This document shows positions 1-9,583 of a DNA stretch of 64,000 nucleotides, piece after piece (the first letter of the stretch is position 1; each line of letters starts with the position of its first letter). A program made the position numbers and the translations under genes. The notes beneath the pieces are model-generated. The model did not search any database. It had not been told where the DNA came from and saw nothing but the letters and a program-made list of their open reading frames with translations. The stretch comes from Alphaproteobacteria bacterium (lineage in GTDB: Bacteria; Pseudomonadota; Alphaproteobacteria; JANQMY01): contig JANQPL010000018.1 of assembly GCA_028289425.1 (NCBI GenBank), positions 124,001 to 188,000 on the forward strand, read 5' to 3'.

Positions 1-1
1 T

Positions 2-1000
2 GTTACGGCAGCTATTCCGTATACTGAAGGGGCCGCAATTGCACAGAGCAGGCGGGCGAGCCTAGGTATTCTGGTACGGGGGCTCGATACTGACGGACTT
101 CGAAACAACAAGCTCCTATCCGAACAGATAGACGAAACGGCGCTGGAGTCGCTCAGCGCGGGAAAAGGCGTCATTCTCGGAAGGAGGCTGGCTGAGACCG
201 CCGGGGTCGGCGTGGGGGATCTCATAAAACTCGTTTCCCCCGAAGGCGATCGAACGCCCTTCGGCATTATTCCGCGCACCAAAGACTATACGGTCTCGGG
301 CATCTTCGAAGCGGGAATGTTCACAATCGACAATACATTTGCATTCCTCGATTTCGACGAGGCTCAATTGTTCTTCGGCTATGGGGGGAACGCCACATCG
401 ATTGAAATCATGCTGGCCGATCCAAATGATGTGGAATGTCCGGACCCTCAAGCCCAATCCTGCGTTCTGCGGCGCCTTCTGATGGCCGGGAACGACCAGG
501 TCTATTTGCGGGATTGGCGGCATTCCAGCGAGGGATTTCTCAATTTTGTCAAAGAACAGCGCAATGTGGTCGCTTTGGTCCTGGGCCTGATCGTGCTTGT
601 GGCGGCGCTCAACATCATCTCGAGCCTGACCATATTGGTCAAAGACAAAGTCGAAGACATTGCCGTACTGCGCACCATGGGAACGTCCCGTGGTTCCGTG
701 ATGCGGGTCTTTCTCATTTCCGGCACGTCGATCGGGGTTGTGGGGGCTTTGCTCGGGCTGTTGCTCGGTGTCGGCGTCACGTCGAACATCGAAACGCTGC
801 GGGCCGTCATAACTTCCCTGACCGGCGCCGACCCCTTCTCTCCAGAGATCTATTTCATCGACAAACTACCGGCGCGCCTCGATCCTTGGGAAACCGGGCT
901 CGTCGTTTCGTTCGCCATTTTGGTCTCCTTTGTTGCAACACTGCTGCCGTCCCGACGCGCGGCCAGAACTGACCCCGTGGAAGCGCTGCGCTATGAGTGA
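2..1000 (+). CDS. LolC/LolE-family lipoprotein-releasing permease, 5' truncated by window edge
   Basis: Inner-membrane permease of the LolCDE ABC exporter, which releases mature lipoproteins from the inner membrane to the carrier LolA. The reading frame is open from base 2, so the N-terminus lies outside the window; 332 residues are visible. The visible part holds the periplasmic MacB-like domain and then the FtsX fold: a membrane segment near LVLGLIVLVAALNIISS, the cytoplasmic coupling motif DIAVLRTMG, two more membrane segments, and the terminal motif [10 protein letters not shown] second homologue follows after 56 bp and LolD after that, so the three form one operon. Whether this copy corresponds to LolC or LolE cannot be decided from sequence alone. 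Confidence 0.9.
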   Translation, partial: VTAAIPYTEGAAIAQSRRASLGILVRGLDTDGLRNNKLLSEQIDETALESLSAGKGVILGRRLAETAGVGVGDLIKLVSPEGDRTPFGIIPRTKDYTVSGIFEAGMFTIDNTFAFLDFDEAQLFFGYGGNATSIEIMLADPNDVECPDPQAQSCVLRRLLMAGNDQVYLRDWRHSSEGFLNFVKEQRNVVALVLGLIVLVAALNIISSLTILVKDKVEDIAVLRTMGTSRGSVMRVFLISGTSIGVVGALLGLLLGVGVTSNIETLRAVITSLTGADPFSPEIYFIDKLPARLDPWETGLVVSFAILVSFVATLLPSRRAARTDPVEALRYE

Positions 1001-1056
1001 CACGTTTGTCGGTGAACCGATGGTGCTTGTGAAAAATAGGCCGGACGCTGTTTGAA

Positions 1057-2301
1057 ATGATCGTTTTCAATCGCCACGAACAGATGTTGGCCTCGAGATA
1101 TCTACGTGCCCGCCGCCGCGAGGGCTCGGCTTCCGTGACGGCTGTGTTTTCGTTTCTCGGGATCATGCTTGGCGTCGCAACGCTCATAATCGTCATGTCC
1201 GTCATGACCGGTCTACGCCAACAATTGCTGGACCTCATTCTGGGTACCGAAGGGCACATCATTGTCGAAGCCGACAGCCGATATTTTGCCGGGTACGAAG
1301 AATTGCAAAACAAAATTCAACAATCACCGCATGTGGCGCGCGTGGCCCCGATCATCAATGGGCAGGCCATGGCGTCGAAAAGATCGCGCGTTGTACCCGG
1401 TCGGGTTCGCGGCGTCGAACCAAGCTATTTCAGTGACCAAAGTGAGTTTTCTCAGCGGGTCCGTCGTGGGTCGCTCGATGATTTTGAAGGGGATGTTGTG
1501 GTGCTCTGGCTGGGCATCTCTTCCCAACTAGGTTTGCGGGTGGGAGACACCGTTACGCTTCTGACGCCGGGGGAGCCTGAGGGTGATTTTCCGGGTGTTC
1601 CGCTTACTCGCAGTTTTGAAATCGTGGCTTTATTTTACGTCGAATATGACTACGAGTTCCCCGAAATACTCATGCCACTGGAGACTGCCAAAGGGTATTT
1701 CGAAACGAATGGCGGCATTAGCGCCCTTGAGGTTTTGGTGGACGAGCCGCTGGCTGTCGACGCCCACCGCGCGGCCATTGAAGCAATGCTCGGCCCTGGT
1801 CAGCGATTGCGCGATTGGCAGCAGATCAACAAATCGCTGGTGAACGCGTTGTATGTGGAACGCAACATGATGTTCTTCATCTTGGTACTGATTGTGTTGG
1901 TTGCGTCCATGAACATTGTGTCGGGGTTGGCCATGTTGGTCAAAGACAAGGCGCGCGACATCGCCATTCTTCGAACTATGGGCGCGACCCAAACATCCGT
2001 AATGCGCATATTTGTGGTTGCCGGCGGCAGTATTGGTTTTTTTGGCACTCTTTTTGGATTTCTCGTGGGCATTCTGTTCTGCCTCAACCTTGAATCGATC
2101 CGCGTTCCGCTCGCACGTCTCATCGGCACCATTGCCGGCGAAGGCCAGGTTTCTTTCGTTGCGCAGTTGCCGGCGGTAATCGATCCTATGGAAGTTACAT
2201 TCGTCGTTGTATTGGGATTCGGTCTTTCCCTTTTGGCCACACTCTATCCGGCCTGGCGGGCCGCTCAATTGGATCCGGTTGAGGCGCTTCGTTATGAATA
2301 G
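1057..2301 (+). CDS. LolC/LolE-family lipoprotein-releasing permease, second tandem copy
   Basis: Full-length 414-residue permease of the lipoprotein-releasing ABC exporter. The first membrane segment is at about residues 28-50, followed by a periplasmic domain to about 265 and a C-terminal FtsX fold with three membrane segments. It shares the DIAxLRTMG coupling motif and the identical last nine residues DPVEALRYE with the gene just upstream, so the two are paralogues expected to pair around LolD. The ATG at 1057 gives a normal N-terminus (ASRYLRARRREG before the first membrane helix). The stop codon overlaps the lolD start by 8 bp, which indicates translational coupling. Confidence 0.93.
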   Translation: MIVFNRHEQMLASRYLRARRREGSASVTAVFSFLGIMLGVATLIIVMSVMTGLRQQLLDLILGTEGHIIVEADSRYFAGYEELQNKIQQSPHVARVAPIINGQAMASKRSRVVPGRVRGVEPSYFSDQSEFSQRVRRGSLDDFEGDVVVLWLGISSQLGLRVGDTVTLLTPGEPEGDFPGVPLTRSFEIVALFYVEYDYEFPEILMPLETAKGYFETNGGISALEVLVDEPLAVDAHRAAIEAMLGPGQRLRDWQQINKSLVNALYVERNMMFFILVLIVLVASMNIVSGLAMLVKDKARDIAILRTMGATQTSVMRIFVVAGGSIGFFGTLFGFLVGILFCLNLESIRVPLARLIGTIAGEGQVSFVAQLPAVIDPMEVTFVVVLGFGLSLLATLYPAWRAAQLDPVEALRYE

Positions 2302-2986
2302 GGTTCCAAGTGAAACAACGATGGAGCTGCGGGACGTCAAGAAATCCTACAAACAAGGAACCTCTGAGCTTCATGTCCTTTCAGGTGTAAGCTTCAAAAT
2401 CGAAAAAGGTGAGGTTGTGGCCCTTGTGGGACCGTCAGGTTCCGGCAAATCGACATTGCTGCACATTGCCGGTTTGCTGGAACAACCAACGTCCGGCGAC
2501 GTGATCGTTAACGGCGCCGAATGTGGCGCTTTAGCCGACAAGGTCCGAACGCAATTGCGCCGTGAATACATCGGTTTCGTTTATCAGTTCCATCATCTGT
2601 TGCCGGAGCTGTCGGCGCTTGAAAACGTCGCGCTGCCCCAAATGATTGCCGGTGCGCGCCAGAACGCCGCGAACGACAAGGCAACGGATTTATTGTCGAA
2701 GTTTGGTTTGAGTGAACGGCTGAACCACCGGCCGGCCCAATTGTCGGGTGGCGAGCAGCAACGCGTTGCCATCGCACGCGCAGTTGCCAACCAACCAAGC
2801 CTGTTGTTAGCAGACGAGCCCACAGGAAATCTGGATCCCAAAACAGCAGATCATGTGTACAGCGAGTTGGTTTCTTTCGTGCGTGATGATGGGCTTGCGG
2901 CGATCATCGCGACCCACAATATGGCGCTGGCCGAGGTCATGGACCGCACTTTTGTTCTGGAAAACGGTCGGTTGGAGGAGGTTTAA
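2294..2986 (+). CDS. lolD: LolD, ATPase of the lipoprotein-releasing exporter
   Basis: ATP-binding subunit that powers lipoprotein release by the two preceding permeases. The 230-residue protein has Walker [10 protein letters not shown] at 46-54, a Q-loop near [18 protein letters not shown], the ABC signature LSGGEQQ at 150-156 and Walker [13 protein letters not shown] at 170-181, with the H-loop in ATHNMA. This is the normal length for LolD. The open frame extends further upstream, but the ATG at 2294 lies 8 bp inside the end of the preceding permease and is the natural coupled start. The LolD-type [14 protein letters not shown] signature and the neighbours argue against MacB or FtsE. Confidence 0.95.
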   Translation: MNRVPSETTMELRDVKKSYKQGTSELHVLSGVSFKIEKGEVVALVGPSGSGKSTLLHIAGLLEQPTSGDVIVNGAECGALADKVRTQLRREYIGFVYQFHHLLPELSALENVALPQMIAGARQNAANDKATDLLSKFGLSERLNHRPAQLSGGEQQRVAIARAVANQPSLLLADEPTGNLDPKTADHVYSELVSFVRDDGLAAIIATHNMALAEVMDRTFVLENGRLEEV

Positions 2987-3075
2987 ACCAGCCGTCAAAA
3001 AAGATTTGACACCAAGAACAAAACATGAACACTTGGGCAGTCCATTCGACCACAATCTCACAGCCGGAGTGTTTT

Positions 3076-3174
3076 ATGAAATCGACTGGACTGCCTGTTA
3101 AGGACCTTTGCGCTGGGGTTAGCGTCGCCCTTTTTCTCGGTGGACTTGTTTCTCTCATGGCGATGATGGCATAG
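3076..3174 (+). CDS. possible 32-residue single-pass membrane peptide
   Basis: A short ORF between lolD and dnaE. GGAG at 3065-3068 sits 7 bases before the ATG. The peptide begins MKSTGLPVKDLC and continues as one hydrophobic helix (VSVALFLGGLVSLMAMM) ending in MMA. The layout (short polar N-terminus, one membrane span, stop directly before a hairpin at 3190) resembles a real small membrane protein, but I do not recognise the family. No function can be assigned. It could also be a chance ORF. Confidence 0.4.
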   Translation: MKSTGLPVKDLCAGVSVALFLGGLVSLMAMMA

Positions 3175-3189
3175 GCTCTTCCAACCCTC

Positions 3190-3211
3190 CGCCGACACGC
3201 ATGTGTCGGCG
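3190..3211 (+). terminator. perfect 9-bp stem-loop after lolD operon
   Basis: CGCCGACAC at 3190-3198 pairs perfectly with GTGTCGGCG at 3203-3211 around a GCAT loop. It lies between the last ORF of the lol operon and the dnaE start. There is no T-tract after it, so it is a weak candidate for an intrinsic terminator. It could instead be a processing or stability element, or part of the dnaE leader. Confidence 0.45.
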
Positions 3212-3275
3212 TCTGTCTGCAAGAACCAACCAAGAATCGCGATACAAAATCTCTCCACCAACCGGAGTACGTGAC

Positions 3276-6200
3276 GTGGCGGCTGATCCTCGATTTGTTC
3301 ATCTCAATGTTCGAACGGCTTACTCGTTGCTGGAAGGCGCCATACGGATCAAATCGCTGGCGAAGGTGTGCAAAGAACTTCAAATGCCGGCCATCGCGAT
3401 CACCGATACGGGCAATCTTTTCGGCGCTCTTGAGTTCTCAGAGGCAATGGCCGCGGAAGGAATTCAGCCGATTGTCGGCTGCAGCTTGCCCATCGTCGGT
3501 ACGGGGGAACGGGGCGACGATCAGCGGCCGGCCGGGGTAGGGCAGCGGGCTGGCGCGCCAACTTATCTCACCCTGCTTGCCCAGAATGAATGCGGTTTTC
3601 TTCACTTGATGGACCTTGCTTCACAGGCCTATCTGCAGTCCGCCGACAGCACGTCGCCATGCATCCCGATTTCGCTTTTGGGTGGTCGTACAGAGGGTGT
3701 TATCGCTTTGTCTGGTGGTCCGCGGGGGCCCCTTAACAAAGCGCTGGTCGATGGGCAGACGGAGTTTGCCGAAGACCTATTTGGTCTGTTGCACGAATTG
3801 TTCGAAGATCGTTTCTACGTCGAACTCCAGCGGCACAATCTCGACAATGAGCTGCATGCCGAAGAACAACTGATCGATCTTGCTTATTCGCATTCAGTGC
3901 CGATTGTGGCAACAAATGAGGCCTACTTCCTTGAAGAGAGGGAGTATGAGGCTCATGACGCGCTTCTGTGCATCGCTGATGGTGCGTATGTCATGCAGGA
4001 TGACAGGCGCCGTCTGACCCCCGATCACCGATTGAAATCCCAGTCCGAAATGTTGGCGTTGTTCGCGGACATTCCTGAAGCCACCCAGAACACCATTGAG
4101 ATCGCCCATCGGTGCGCGTTCAGGGTCAACATGCGGAAGGCAATCTTGCCTAGCTTTGACCTGGAAGACGGGCGCGATGAGGCAGCCGCTTTTGCGGAAC
4201 AGGCCAGATCGGGATTGAAAAAGCGCCTATCGCAGGTCGAGCTGTTCGCGCCGGAAAAAGAATATTGGGATCGGTTGGAGTATGAGATCGACATCATCAC
4301 CCGAATGGATTTCCCAGGCTATTTTTTGATCGTCGCGGATTTTATTCAGTGGTCGAAGAACCAAGGGATCCCGGTCGGCCCCGGGCGCGGGTCGGGGGCC
4401 GGGTCCGTTGTCGCTTGGGCGCTGACCATTACCGATCTCGATCCGCTTCGATTTGGGTTGCTGTTCGAACGGTTCCTAAATCCGGAAAGGGTGTCAATGC
4501 CCGATTTCGATATCGATTTTTGTCAGGATCGTCGTGACGAAGTGATCCGCTATGTTCAAGAAAAGTACGGCGAGGATCGGGTCGCCCAAATCATCACATT
4601 CGGAAAGCTAAAGCCGCGGGCGGTCATGCGTGATGTGGGGCGGGTGCTTCAATTGCCCTACGGCCAAGTGGATCGGCTTTGCAAGATGGTTCCCAACAAT
4701 CCGTCCAATCCCGTAACGCTGACGGAAGCGATCGACGGCGAGCCGAGACTGCAAGAGGCGAGGCAAGAAGACGAGTCCGTCGCGCGCATGCTGGACGTTT
4801 CTTTGGTGCTTGAGGGGCTTTATCGGCACGCATCAACCCACGCAGCCGGCGTTGTTATTGGGGATCGGCCTCTTGAAGAGTTGGTTCCGCTCTACCGAGA
4901 CCCGCGGTCCGAAATGCGAGTGACCCAATACAGTATGAAATGGGTCGAGCCGGCCGGGTTGGTGAAGTTTGATTTTCTGGGCTTGAAAACGCTCACCGTT
5001 TTGGAACGCGCCGTGAATTTGGTGAAGGCGCGGGGCATCGATATTGACCTGTCGGCCATTCCGTTAGACGACGCCAGAACCTTCGAAATGCTCGGAAAAG
5101 GCGACGCCACGGGCGTGTTTCAGCTTGAAAGTTCCGGTATGCGGGACACGTTGCGCAGGCTTAAGCCCGACTGCGTCGAAGACATCATCGCTCTTGTCGC
5201 GCTCTACCGTCCCGGTCCGATGGACAATATTCCGGCCTATATCGAACGCAAACGTGGCGACAAAAAGCCCGACTATCTGCATCCTCTCCTGGAACCGGTT
5301 TTGAAGGAAACATACGGCGTCATCATCTACCAAGAACAGGTAATGCAGATTGCTCAGATTCTGTCCGGCTATTCCCTCGGTGAAGCGGATTTGCTCCGTC
5401 GTGCCATGGGCAAAAAGATCAAAGCCGAGATGGATCAGCAAAAGGAGCGATTTGTCGAAGGCGCGGTCAAGAACGATGTGGACCGCGGACGCGCCGGTTT
5501 CATCTTCGAGCTGGTGGAGAAGTTTGCAGGATACGGTTTCAACAAAAGTCATGCGGCGGCCTACGCTCTGGTTGCCTATCAAACCGCCTATCTGAAGGCC
5601 AACTACCCTGTAGAGTTTTTGGCTGCGTCAATGACTCTCGATATGGGCAATACGGATAAATTGAATGTATTCAAACAGGAAGCGGAACGTCTTGAGATCA
5701 AACTGCTTCCGCCGGACATCAACAAATCGACTGCCGACTTCTCAGTGGCTGAGGGAGAAATTTACTATGCGTTGGCCGCTCTAAAGAATGTGGGCAAACA
5801 AGCCATCGAGGGTTTGGTGGCTGAACGTGACAAGAATGGACCCTTCGCCTCGATACAGGACCTAGCCGCACGCATCGATCCAAAGCTGATGAACAGGCGC
5901 GCATTGGAAAGTCTCACAAAGGCGGGCGCCTTTGACTCCTTGAACGCCAACCGCGCTCAATTGTTCTCTTCAATCGACCTGATCCTGTCGGAAGCAAATC
6001 GGGCGGCCGATGATCGGGAAAGTGCGCAGTCGAGCCTATTCGGAGGCGACCAGGCAGCTGAAGTCGGCATGGTTCTACCGGAAACGGATGACTGGCTTCC
6101 CATGGACCGGCTGTCGTTCGAGTTCGAAGCGGTCGGCTTTTATCTGTCCGGGCATCCGTTGGACGAATACAAAAACGCCTTGCGCCGGTGCCGCGTACCC

Positions 6201-6722
6201 TCCTACGCCGACGCATTAATGCAGGTCCGTGAAGGTTCGACACGCGAGGTGCAGCTTGCGGGGATTGTCATGCGCCGCCAAGAACGCAAGTCAAAAAAAG
6301 GCAATCCTTTTGCTTTTGTTGAGTTTTCTGATGCATCAGGCCGTTTCGAGGCGGTTGTGTTTTCCGACGTTCTCAATGCCAGCCGGCAATTGCTCGAGCC
6401 TGGCAAAGGGGTGGTGATCAACACGGAAATCGACCAGCAGGGTGATGACATCAAAATCAGGGTGCAATCGGTCCGCGCCATTGACGATGTGACGTCCAAA
6501 GCCGCGGCGGGCCTGCGCATTTTTGCCGATCGCGAAGAGGTATTTGAAGGCATCAAGAAGCGTCTTCCGCCTCCAGGGCGTGGGGTGATCAGCGTTGTGG
6601 TTTTGGCCGACTCTACCGCCCAAGAAGTGGAACTTCAGGTCCCCGGTGGATACGCCGTAACGCCCCAAATTCGAGGCGCAATCAAAGTCCTGCCCGGCGT
6701 GATGGAGGTCGAAGAGGTTTAG
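3276..6722 (+). CDS. dnaE: DNA polymerase III alpha subunit
   Basis: Catalytic subunit of the replicative DNA polymerase holoenzyme. From the GTG at 3276 the protein is 1148 residues, the normal length for DnaE. It starts with the PHP domain (FVHLNVRTAYSLLEGA, then ITDTGNLFGALEF). The polymerase core carries the aspartates of PDFDIDFCQDRRDEV near residue 409, and later come GPGRGSGAGSVVAWAL, the finger and helix-hairpin-helix regions, and a C-terminal OB domain (LAGIVMRRQERKSKKGNPFAFVE type, split here). GTG was chosen because GGAG at 3264-3267 is 8 bases upstream and FVHL then follows six residues in, as in relatives. A longer reading frame from 3201 would run through the upstream hairpin and is unlikely. 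Confidence 0.96.
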   Translation: MAADPRFVHLNVRTAYSLLEGAIRIKSLAKVCKELQMPAIAITDTGNLFGALEFSEAMAAEGIQPIVGCSLPIVGTGERGDDQRPAGVGQRAGAPTYLTLLAQNECGFLHLMDLASQAYLQSADSTSPCIPISLLGGRTEGVIALSGGPRGPLNKALVDGQTEFAEDLFGLLHELFEDRFYVELQRHNLDNELHAEEQLIDLAYSHSVPIVATNEAYFLEEREYEAHDALLCIADGAYVMQDDRRRLTPDHRLKSQSEMLALFADIPEATQNTIEIAHRCAFRVNMRKAILPSFDLEDGRDEAAAFAEQARSGLKKRLSQVELFAPEKEYWDRLEYEIDIITRMDFPGYFLIVADFIQWSKNQGIPVGPGRGSGAGSVVAWALTITDLDPLRFGLLFERFLNPERVSMPDFDIDFCQDRRDEVIRYVQEKYGEDRVAQIITFGKLKPRAVMRDVGRVLQLPYGQVDRLCKMVPNNPSNPVTLTEAIDGEPRLQEARQEDESVARMLDVSLVLEGLYRHASTHAAGVVIGDRPLEELVPLYRDPRSEMRVTQYSMKWVEPAGLVKFDFLGLKTLTVLERAVNLVKARGIDIDLSAIPLDDARTFEMLGKGDATGVFQLESSGMRDTLRRLKPDCVEDIIALVALYRPGPMDNIPAYIERKRGDKKPDYLHPLLEPVLKETYGVIIYQEQVMQIAQILSGYSLGEADLLRRAMGKKIKAEMDQQKERFVEGAVKNDVDRGRAGFIFELVEKFAGYGFNKSHAAAYALVAYQTAYLKANYPVEFLAASMTLDMGNTDKLNVFKQEAERLEIKLLPPDINKSTADFSVAEGEIYYALAALKNVGKQAIEGLVAERDKNGPFASIQDLAARIDPKLMNRRALESLTKAGAFDSLNANRAQLFSSIDLILSEANRAADDRESAQSSLFGGDQAAEVGMVLPETDDWLPMDRLSFEFEAVGFYLSGHPLDEYKNALRRCRVPSYADALMQVREGSTREVQLAGIVMRRQERKSKKGNPFAFVEFSDASGRFEAVVFSDVLNASRQLLEPGKGVVINTEIDQQGDDIKIRVQSVRAIDDVTSKAAAGLRIFADREEVFEGIKKRLPPPGRGVISVVVLADSTAQEVELQVPGGYAVTPQIRGAIKVLPGVMEVEEV

Positions 6723-6793
6723 CCAGTCGCGTGGACAGAAAAATAGCAGTTTTCTGCCGTTTCCTTAATGGACGTGACTGTAAATGTCGGGGC

Positions 6794-6822
6794 TTGCAAG
6801 AAAACCGGCAACTCCCTATAAC
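6794..6822 (+). promoter_or_regulatory. sigma-70-type promoter for rpsB-tsf
   Basis: TTGCAA at 6794-6799 and TATAAC at 6817-6822 are separated by exactly 17 bases. The predicted transcription start near 6829 leaves about 98 bases of leader before the rpsB start, and that leader contains the hairpin described next. Spacing and match to consensus are good for an alphaproteobacterial housekeeping promoter. Confidence 0.6.
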
Positions 6823-6847
6823 AGCCGCCATTCCGCACGCGGGTGAA

Positions 6848-6897
6848 CGGGCATGCCAGCCCGATCCGGTGTCTTGATTTTTTCAGGGCTATGCCCG
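6848..6897 (+). promoter_or_regulatory. bulged hairpin in rpsB leader, candidate autoregulatory element
   Basis: CGGGCAT at 6848-6854 pairs with ATGCCCG at 6891-6897. After a 3-base bulge (GCC), AGCCC at 6858-6862 pairs with GGGCT at 6886-6890. This gives a 12-bp stem with a bulge and a 23-base apical loop that includes a run of six T. It lies 30-80 bases before the rpsB start and downstream of the predicted promoter. Ribosomal protein S2 operons are autoregulated in other bacteria through leader structure; that this one is the same kind of element is inference. Confidence 0.45.
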
Positions 6898-6926
6898 CGG
6901 AGGCCAACCGGATAAGGAGAAATTGA

Positions 6927-7763
6927 ATGGCGTTGCCAGAATTTACCATGCGGCAGCTTCTAGAAGCTGGCGTGCACTTCGGACACCAGACCCATCGTTG
7001 GAATCCAAAAATGGGTCAATACATTTTCGGGGTCCGAAACAACATACATATCATTGACTTAGCTCAATCGGTTCCACTGTTGCATCAAGCTCTACTGGCG
7101 GTGCGAAACACTGTGGCGTCCGGTGGACGTGTGCTGTTTGTGGGCACGAAACGACAGGCGTCGGAGCCCATTTCCGATGCGGCTCAACGCTGCGCTCAGT
7201 ACTACATCAATCATCGCTGGCTTGGGGGCACGCTGACGAATTGGAAAACCATTTCCAACTCGATCAAACAGCTAAGGACACTGGAAGAGACATTGAGTGC
7301 CGAAGTTGTGGGCCGCACCAAGAAAGAACTGCTTCAATTGACTCGAGAGAAGGACAAGTTGGAGCGGGCGCTCGGCGGCATCAAAGATATGGGCGGCTTG
7401 CCGGATTTGATGTTCGTGATCGACACCAACAAGGAAGCCATTGCCATTCGGGAAGCTTCCAAGTTGGGCATACCGGTAGTGGCCGTACTCGATACCAATT
7501 GCGATCCGGACGGCATCACTTACCCGATTCCCGGCAATGACGACGCCTCCAGGGCCATCAGTCTCTATTGCGATCTCATGGCCCGGTCGGTAATCGACGG
7601 GATTTCTGAAAGCGCCCAGGCAGGCGGCGCCGATATTGGTGAGTCCGAGCAGCCGATTGCCGAGGAATTGCCGCCTGAGACCGAAGAAGCGGTCCCGCCG
7701 ACCGGGGACGCCGGTGCGGATACGGCTGCAGAGCCACCGGCAGAGGCGCCGGCGGCACAATAG
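6927..7763 (+). CDS. rpsB: 30S ribosomal protein S2
   Basis: Small-subunit ribosomal protein S2. The 278-residue protein begins with the family N-terminus ([20 protein letters not shown], here preceded by MALPEFT) and has the conserved [25 protein letters not shown] and [13 protein letters not shown] segments. It is longer than the roughly 240 residues of the E. coli protein because of a C-terminal tail from about residue 230, rich in Ala, Pro and Glu, as in many alphaproteobacteria. AAGGAG lies a few bases before the ATG. It heads the rpsB-tsf-pyrH-frr cluster. Confidence 0.97.
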   Translation: MALPEFTMRQLLEAGVHFGHQTHRWNPKMGQYIFGVRNNIHIIDLAQSVPLLHQALLAVRNTVASGGRVLFVGTKRQASEPISDAAQRCAQYYINHRWLGGTLTNWKTISNSIKQLRTLEETLSAEVVGRTKKELLQLTREKDKLERALGGIKDMGGLPDLMFVIDTNKEAIAIREASKLGIPVVAVLDTNCDPDGITYPIPGNDDASRAISLYCDLMARSVIDGISESAQAGGADIGESEQPIAEELPPETEEAVPPTGDAGADTAAEPPAEAPAAQ

Positions 7764-7769
7764 GGCTTT

Positions 7770-7789
7770 CTTAGCATTAACCAGCTAAG
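7770..7789 (+). other. small hairpin between rpsB and tsf
   Basis: CTTAGC at 7770-7775 pairs with GCTAAG at 7784-7789 around an 8-base loop, followed by TGTTTGC. It could partly terminate or stabilise rpsB mRNA ahead of tsf. The stem is short and there is no clear T-tract, so this is weak. Confidence 0.25.
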
Positions 7790-7857
7790 TGTTTGCTAAC
7801 CGGAAAAATCGATGTGTCCCGTCGGTTCTCCACTCATCCAGGTAAAGAGGCAAATTG

Positions 7858-8796
7858 ATGACAGCGATATCGGCCAGCTTGGTGAAGCAGCTCCGAGACC
7901 AAAGTGGCGCGGGCATGATGGACTGCAAAAAGGCGCTCCAGGAAACGGACGGTGACCTGGAAGCGGCGGTGGATTGGCTGCGCACAAAGGGCCTCGCCAA
8001 AGCTGCCAAAAAAGCTGGGCGGGTCGCTGCCGAAGGGCTCGTGGGTGTTGCCGGGCAAGACTCCGGAACGGGCGCAATCGCAGTGGTTGTAGAGGTCAAT
8101 TCCGAAACGGATTTTGTTGCGCGTAACGATCAGTTTCAAAAACTTGTGGCTGATATAGCGGAAGCCGCGTTGTCTGTCGGTGGTGATATGGACAAGCTGG
8201 CCGCCGCGCCATATCCCGGAACGACCCAGACGATTTCGGATTACGTCACCGAAATGGTCGCAACAATCGGCGAAAACATGTCACTTCGCCGGTCGCAGGC
8301 GGTTACCGTCGAAAACGGTATTGTGGCGTCCTATGTGCATAATCAGATTGTGGACGGCCTTGGCAAAATTGGGGTCATTGTTGGTTTGGAGTCGGACGGG
8401 GACAAGTCGAAACTCTCCGCGTTCGGAAAGCAATTGGCCATGCATATTGCTGCGACAAACCCGTTGGCCGTCAGCGTTGAGGAGCTGGATGCGGAAACGG
8501 TCGAGCGTGAGCGGACCGTTTTAGCGGAACAGGCCCGGGAATCAGGCAAGCCGGACAACGTGATCGAAAAGATGATCGAAGGCCGTCTTCGGAAGTACTA
8601 CGAAGAAGTTGTCCTTCTGTCCCAAACCTTCGTCATCGATGGTGAAACACGTATCGAGAAAGCAGTGAAAAACGCTGAGGCAGAGGTTGGAAGTCCTGTG
8701 AAGATCACCGGCTTTTGCCGTTTTGCCCTGGGCGAAGGCATCGAAAAGGAAGAGGATGATTTTGCGGCCGAGGTGGCCGCTGCTGCATCCAATTAA
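7858..8796 (+). CDS. tsf: translation elongation factor Ts
   Basis: Guanine nucleotide exchange factor for EF-Tu. The protein has 312 residues. The N-terminal UBA-like domain carries the family motif [16 protein letters not shown], the core contains [14 protein letters not shown] with the TDFVARN motif that contacts EF-Tu, and the C-terminal subdomain ends with [18 protein letters not shown]. The frame opens with TTG then ATG at 7855/7858; the ATG was chosen, with AGAGG about 9 bases upstream. The gene follows rpsB by 94 bp as in most bacteria. Confidence 0.97.
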   Translation: MTAISASLVKQLRDQSGAGMMDCKKALQETDGDLEAAVDWLRTKGLAKAAKKAGRVAAEGLVGVAGQDSGTGAIAVVVEVNSETDFVARNDQFQKLVADIAEAALSVGGDMDKLAAAPYPGTTQTISDYVTEMVATIGENMSLRRSQAVTVENGIVASYVHNQIVDGLGKIGVIVGLESDGDKSKLSAFGKQLAMHIAATNPLAVSVEELDAETVERERTVLAEQARESGKPDNVIEKMIEGRLRKYYEEVVLLSQTFVIDGETRIEKAVKNAEAEVGSPVKITGFCRFALGEGIEKEEDDFAAEVAAAASN

Positions 8797-8836
8797 CATT
8801 TCACCATAACCCTGATTGCTCTTCGGAATTGAGTCC

Positions 8837-9577
8837 ATGGGATCCCCAGAAACCGGCTACAAGCGTGTCCTTCTCAAAGTTTCGGGGGAAGCGCTTATGG
8901 GATCCCAGGCGTTCGGGATCGATCTCGAGACCGTCGACAGAATTGCCGCGGACATTCAAGACGCCCACAAGTCCGGGATAGAAGTCTGTTTAGTCATCGG
9001 TGGTGGCAACATTTTCCGTGGTCTTTCGGGAGCGGCTCAGGGCATGGAGCGGGCGACCGCCGATTACATGGGCATGCTCGCCACTGTCATGAATGCGCTT
9101 GCGATGCAGAATGCGCTTGAGCGCCTTGATATTCAAACGCGGGTGCTTTCCGCCATTCCCATGACATCGGTGTGCGAACCCTATATTCGCCGCCGGGCAA
9201 TCCGCCATTTGGAGCGCGGCCGCGTAGTGATTTTCGCGGCCGGTACCGGGAACCCGTTTTTCACGACCGATACGGCAGCAGCCCTGCGCGCGTCTGAAAT
9301 GGGGTGCGACTGTCTGTTGAAAGGGACCCAGGTGGACGGTGTTTACAGCGCCGATCCAAAGATCGACCCCCAGGCGACCCGCTTCGAAAGGCTTACTTAT
9401 TTGGATGTGCTTTCGAAGGATCTGGGCGTCATGGACGCCCCGGCCGTCAGTCTGGCCCGGCAAAACGAGATCCCTATGATCGTGTTTTCCATTCACGATC
9501 GGGGCTCTTTAGGGAGCGTGTTAAACGGCACCGGACGGTGTACAATCATCTCATCGGACCCCGCAGAGAAGGGATAA
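8837..9577 (+). CDS. pyrH: UMP kinase
   Basis: Phosphorylates UMP to UDP in pyrimidine nucleotide synthesis. The 246-residue protein belongs to the amino-acid kinase fold: [12 protein letters not shown] at the N-terminus, the GGGNIFRG loop, and the nucleotide-binding segment [17 protein letters not shown] followed by [16 protein letters not shown]. The open frame begins at a TTG 21 bases upstream, but the ATG at 8837 gives the normal family start ([14 protein letters not shown]). It lies between tsf and frr, the standard order, and the stop is 6 bp before the frr start, so the two are co-transcribed. Confidence 0.96.
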   Translation: MGSPETGYKRVLLKVSGEALMGSQAFGIDLETVDRIAADIQDAHKSGIEVCLVIGGGNIFRGLSGAAQGMERATADYMGMLATVMNALAMQNALERLDIQTRVLSAIPMTSVCEPYIRRRAIRHLERGRVVIFAAGTGNPFFTTDTAAALRASEMGCDCLLKGTQVDGVYSADPKIDPQATRFERLTYLDVLSKDLGVMDAPAVSLARQNEIPMIVFSIHDRGSLGSVLNGTGRCTIISSDPAEKG

Positions 9578-9583
9578 GAAGCC

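Noticed and set aside
2207-2293. Longer N-terminus for LolD
   Set aside because: The extra residues lie inside the preceding permease in another frame and have no family match; the overlapping ATG at 2294 is the coupled start.
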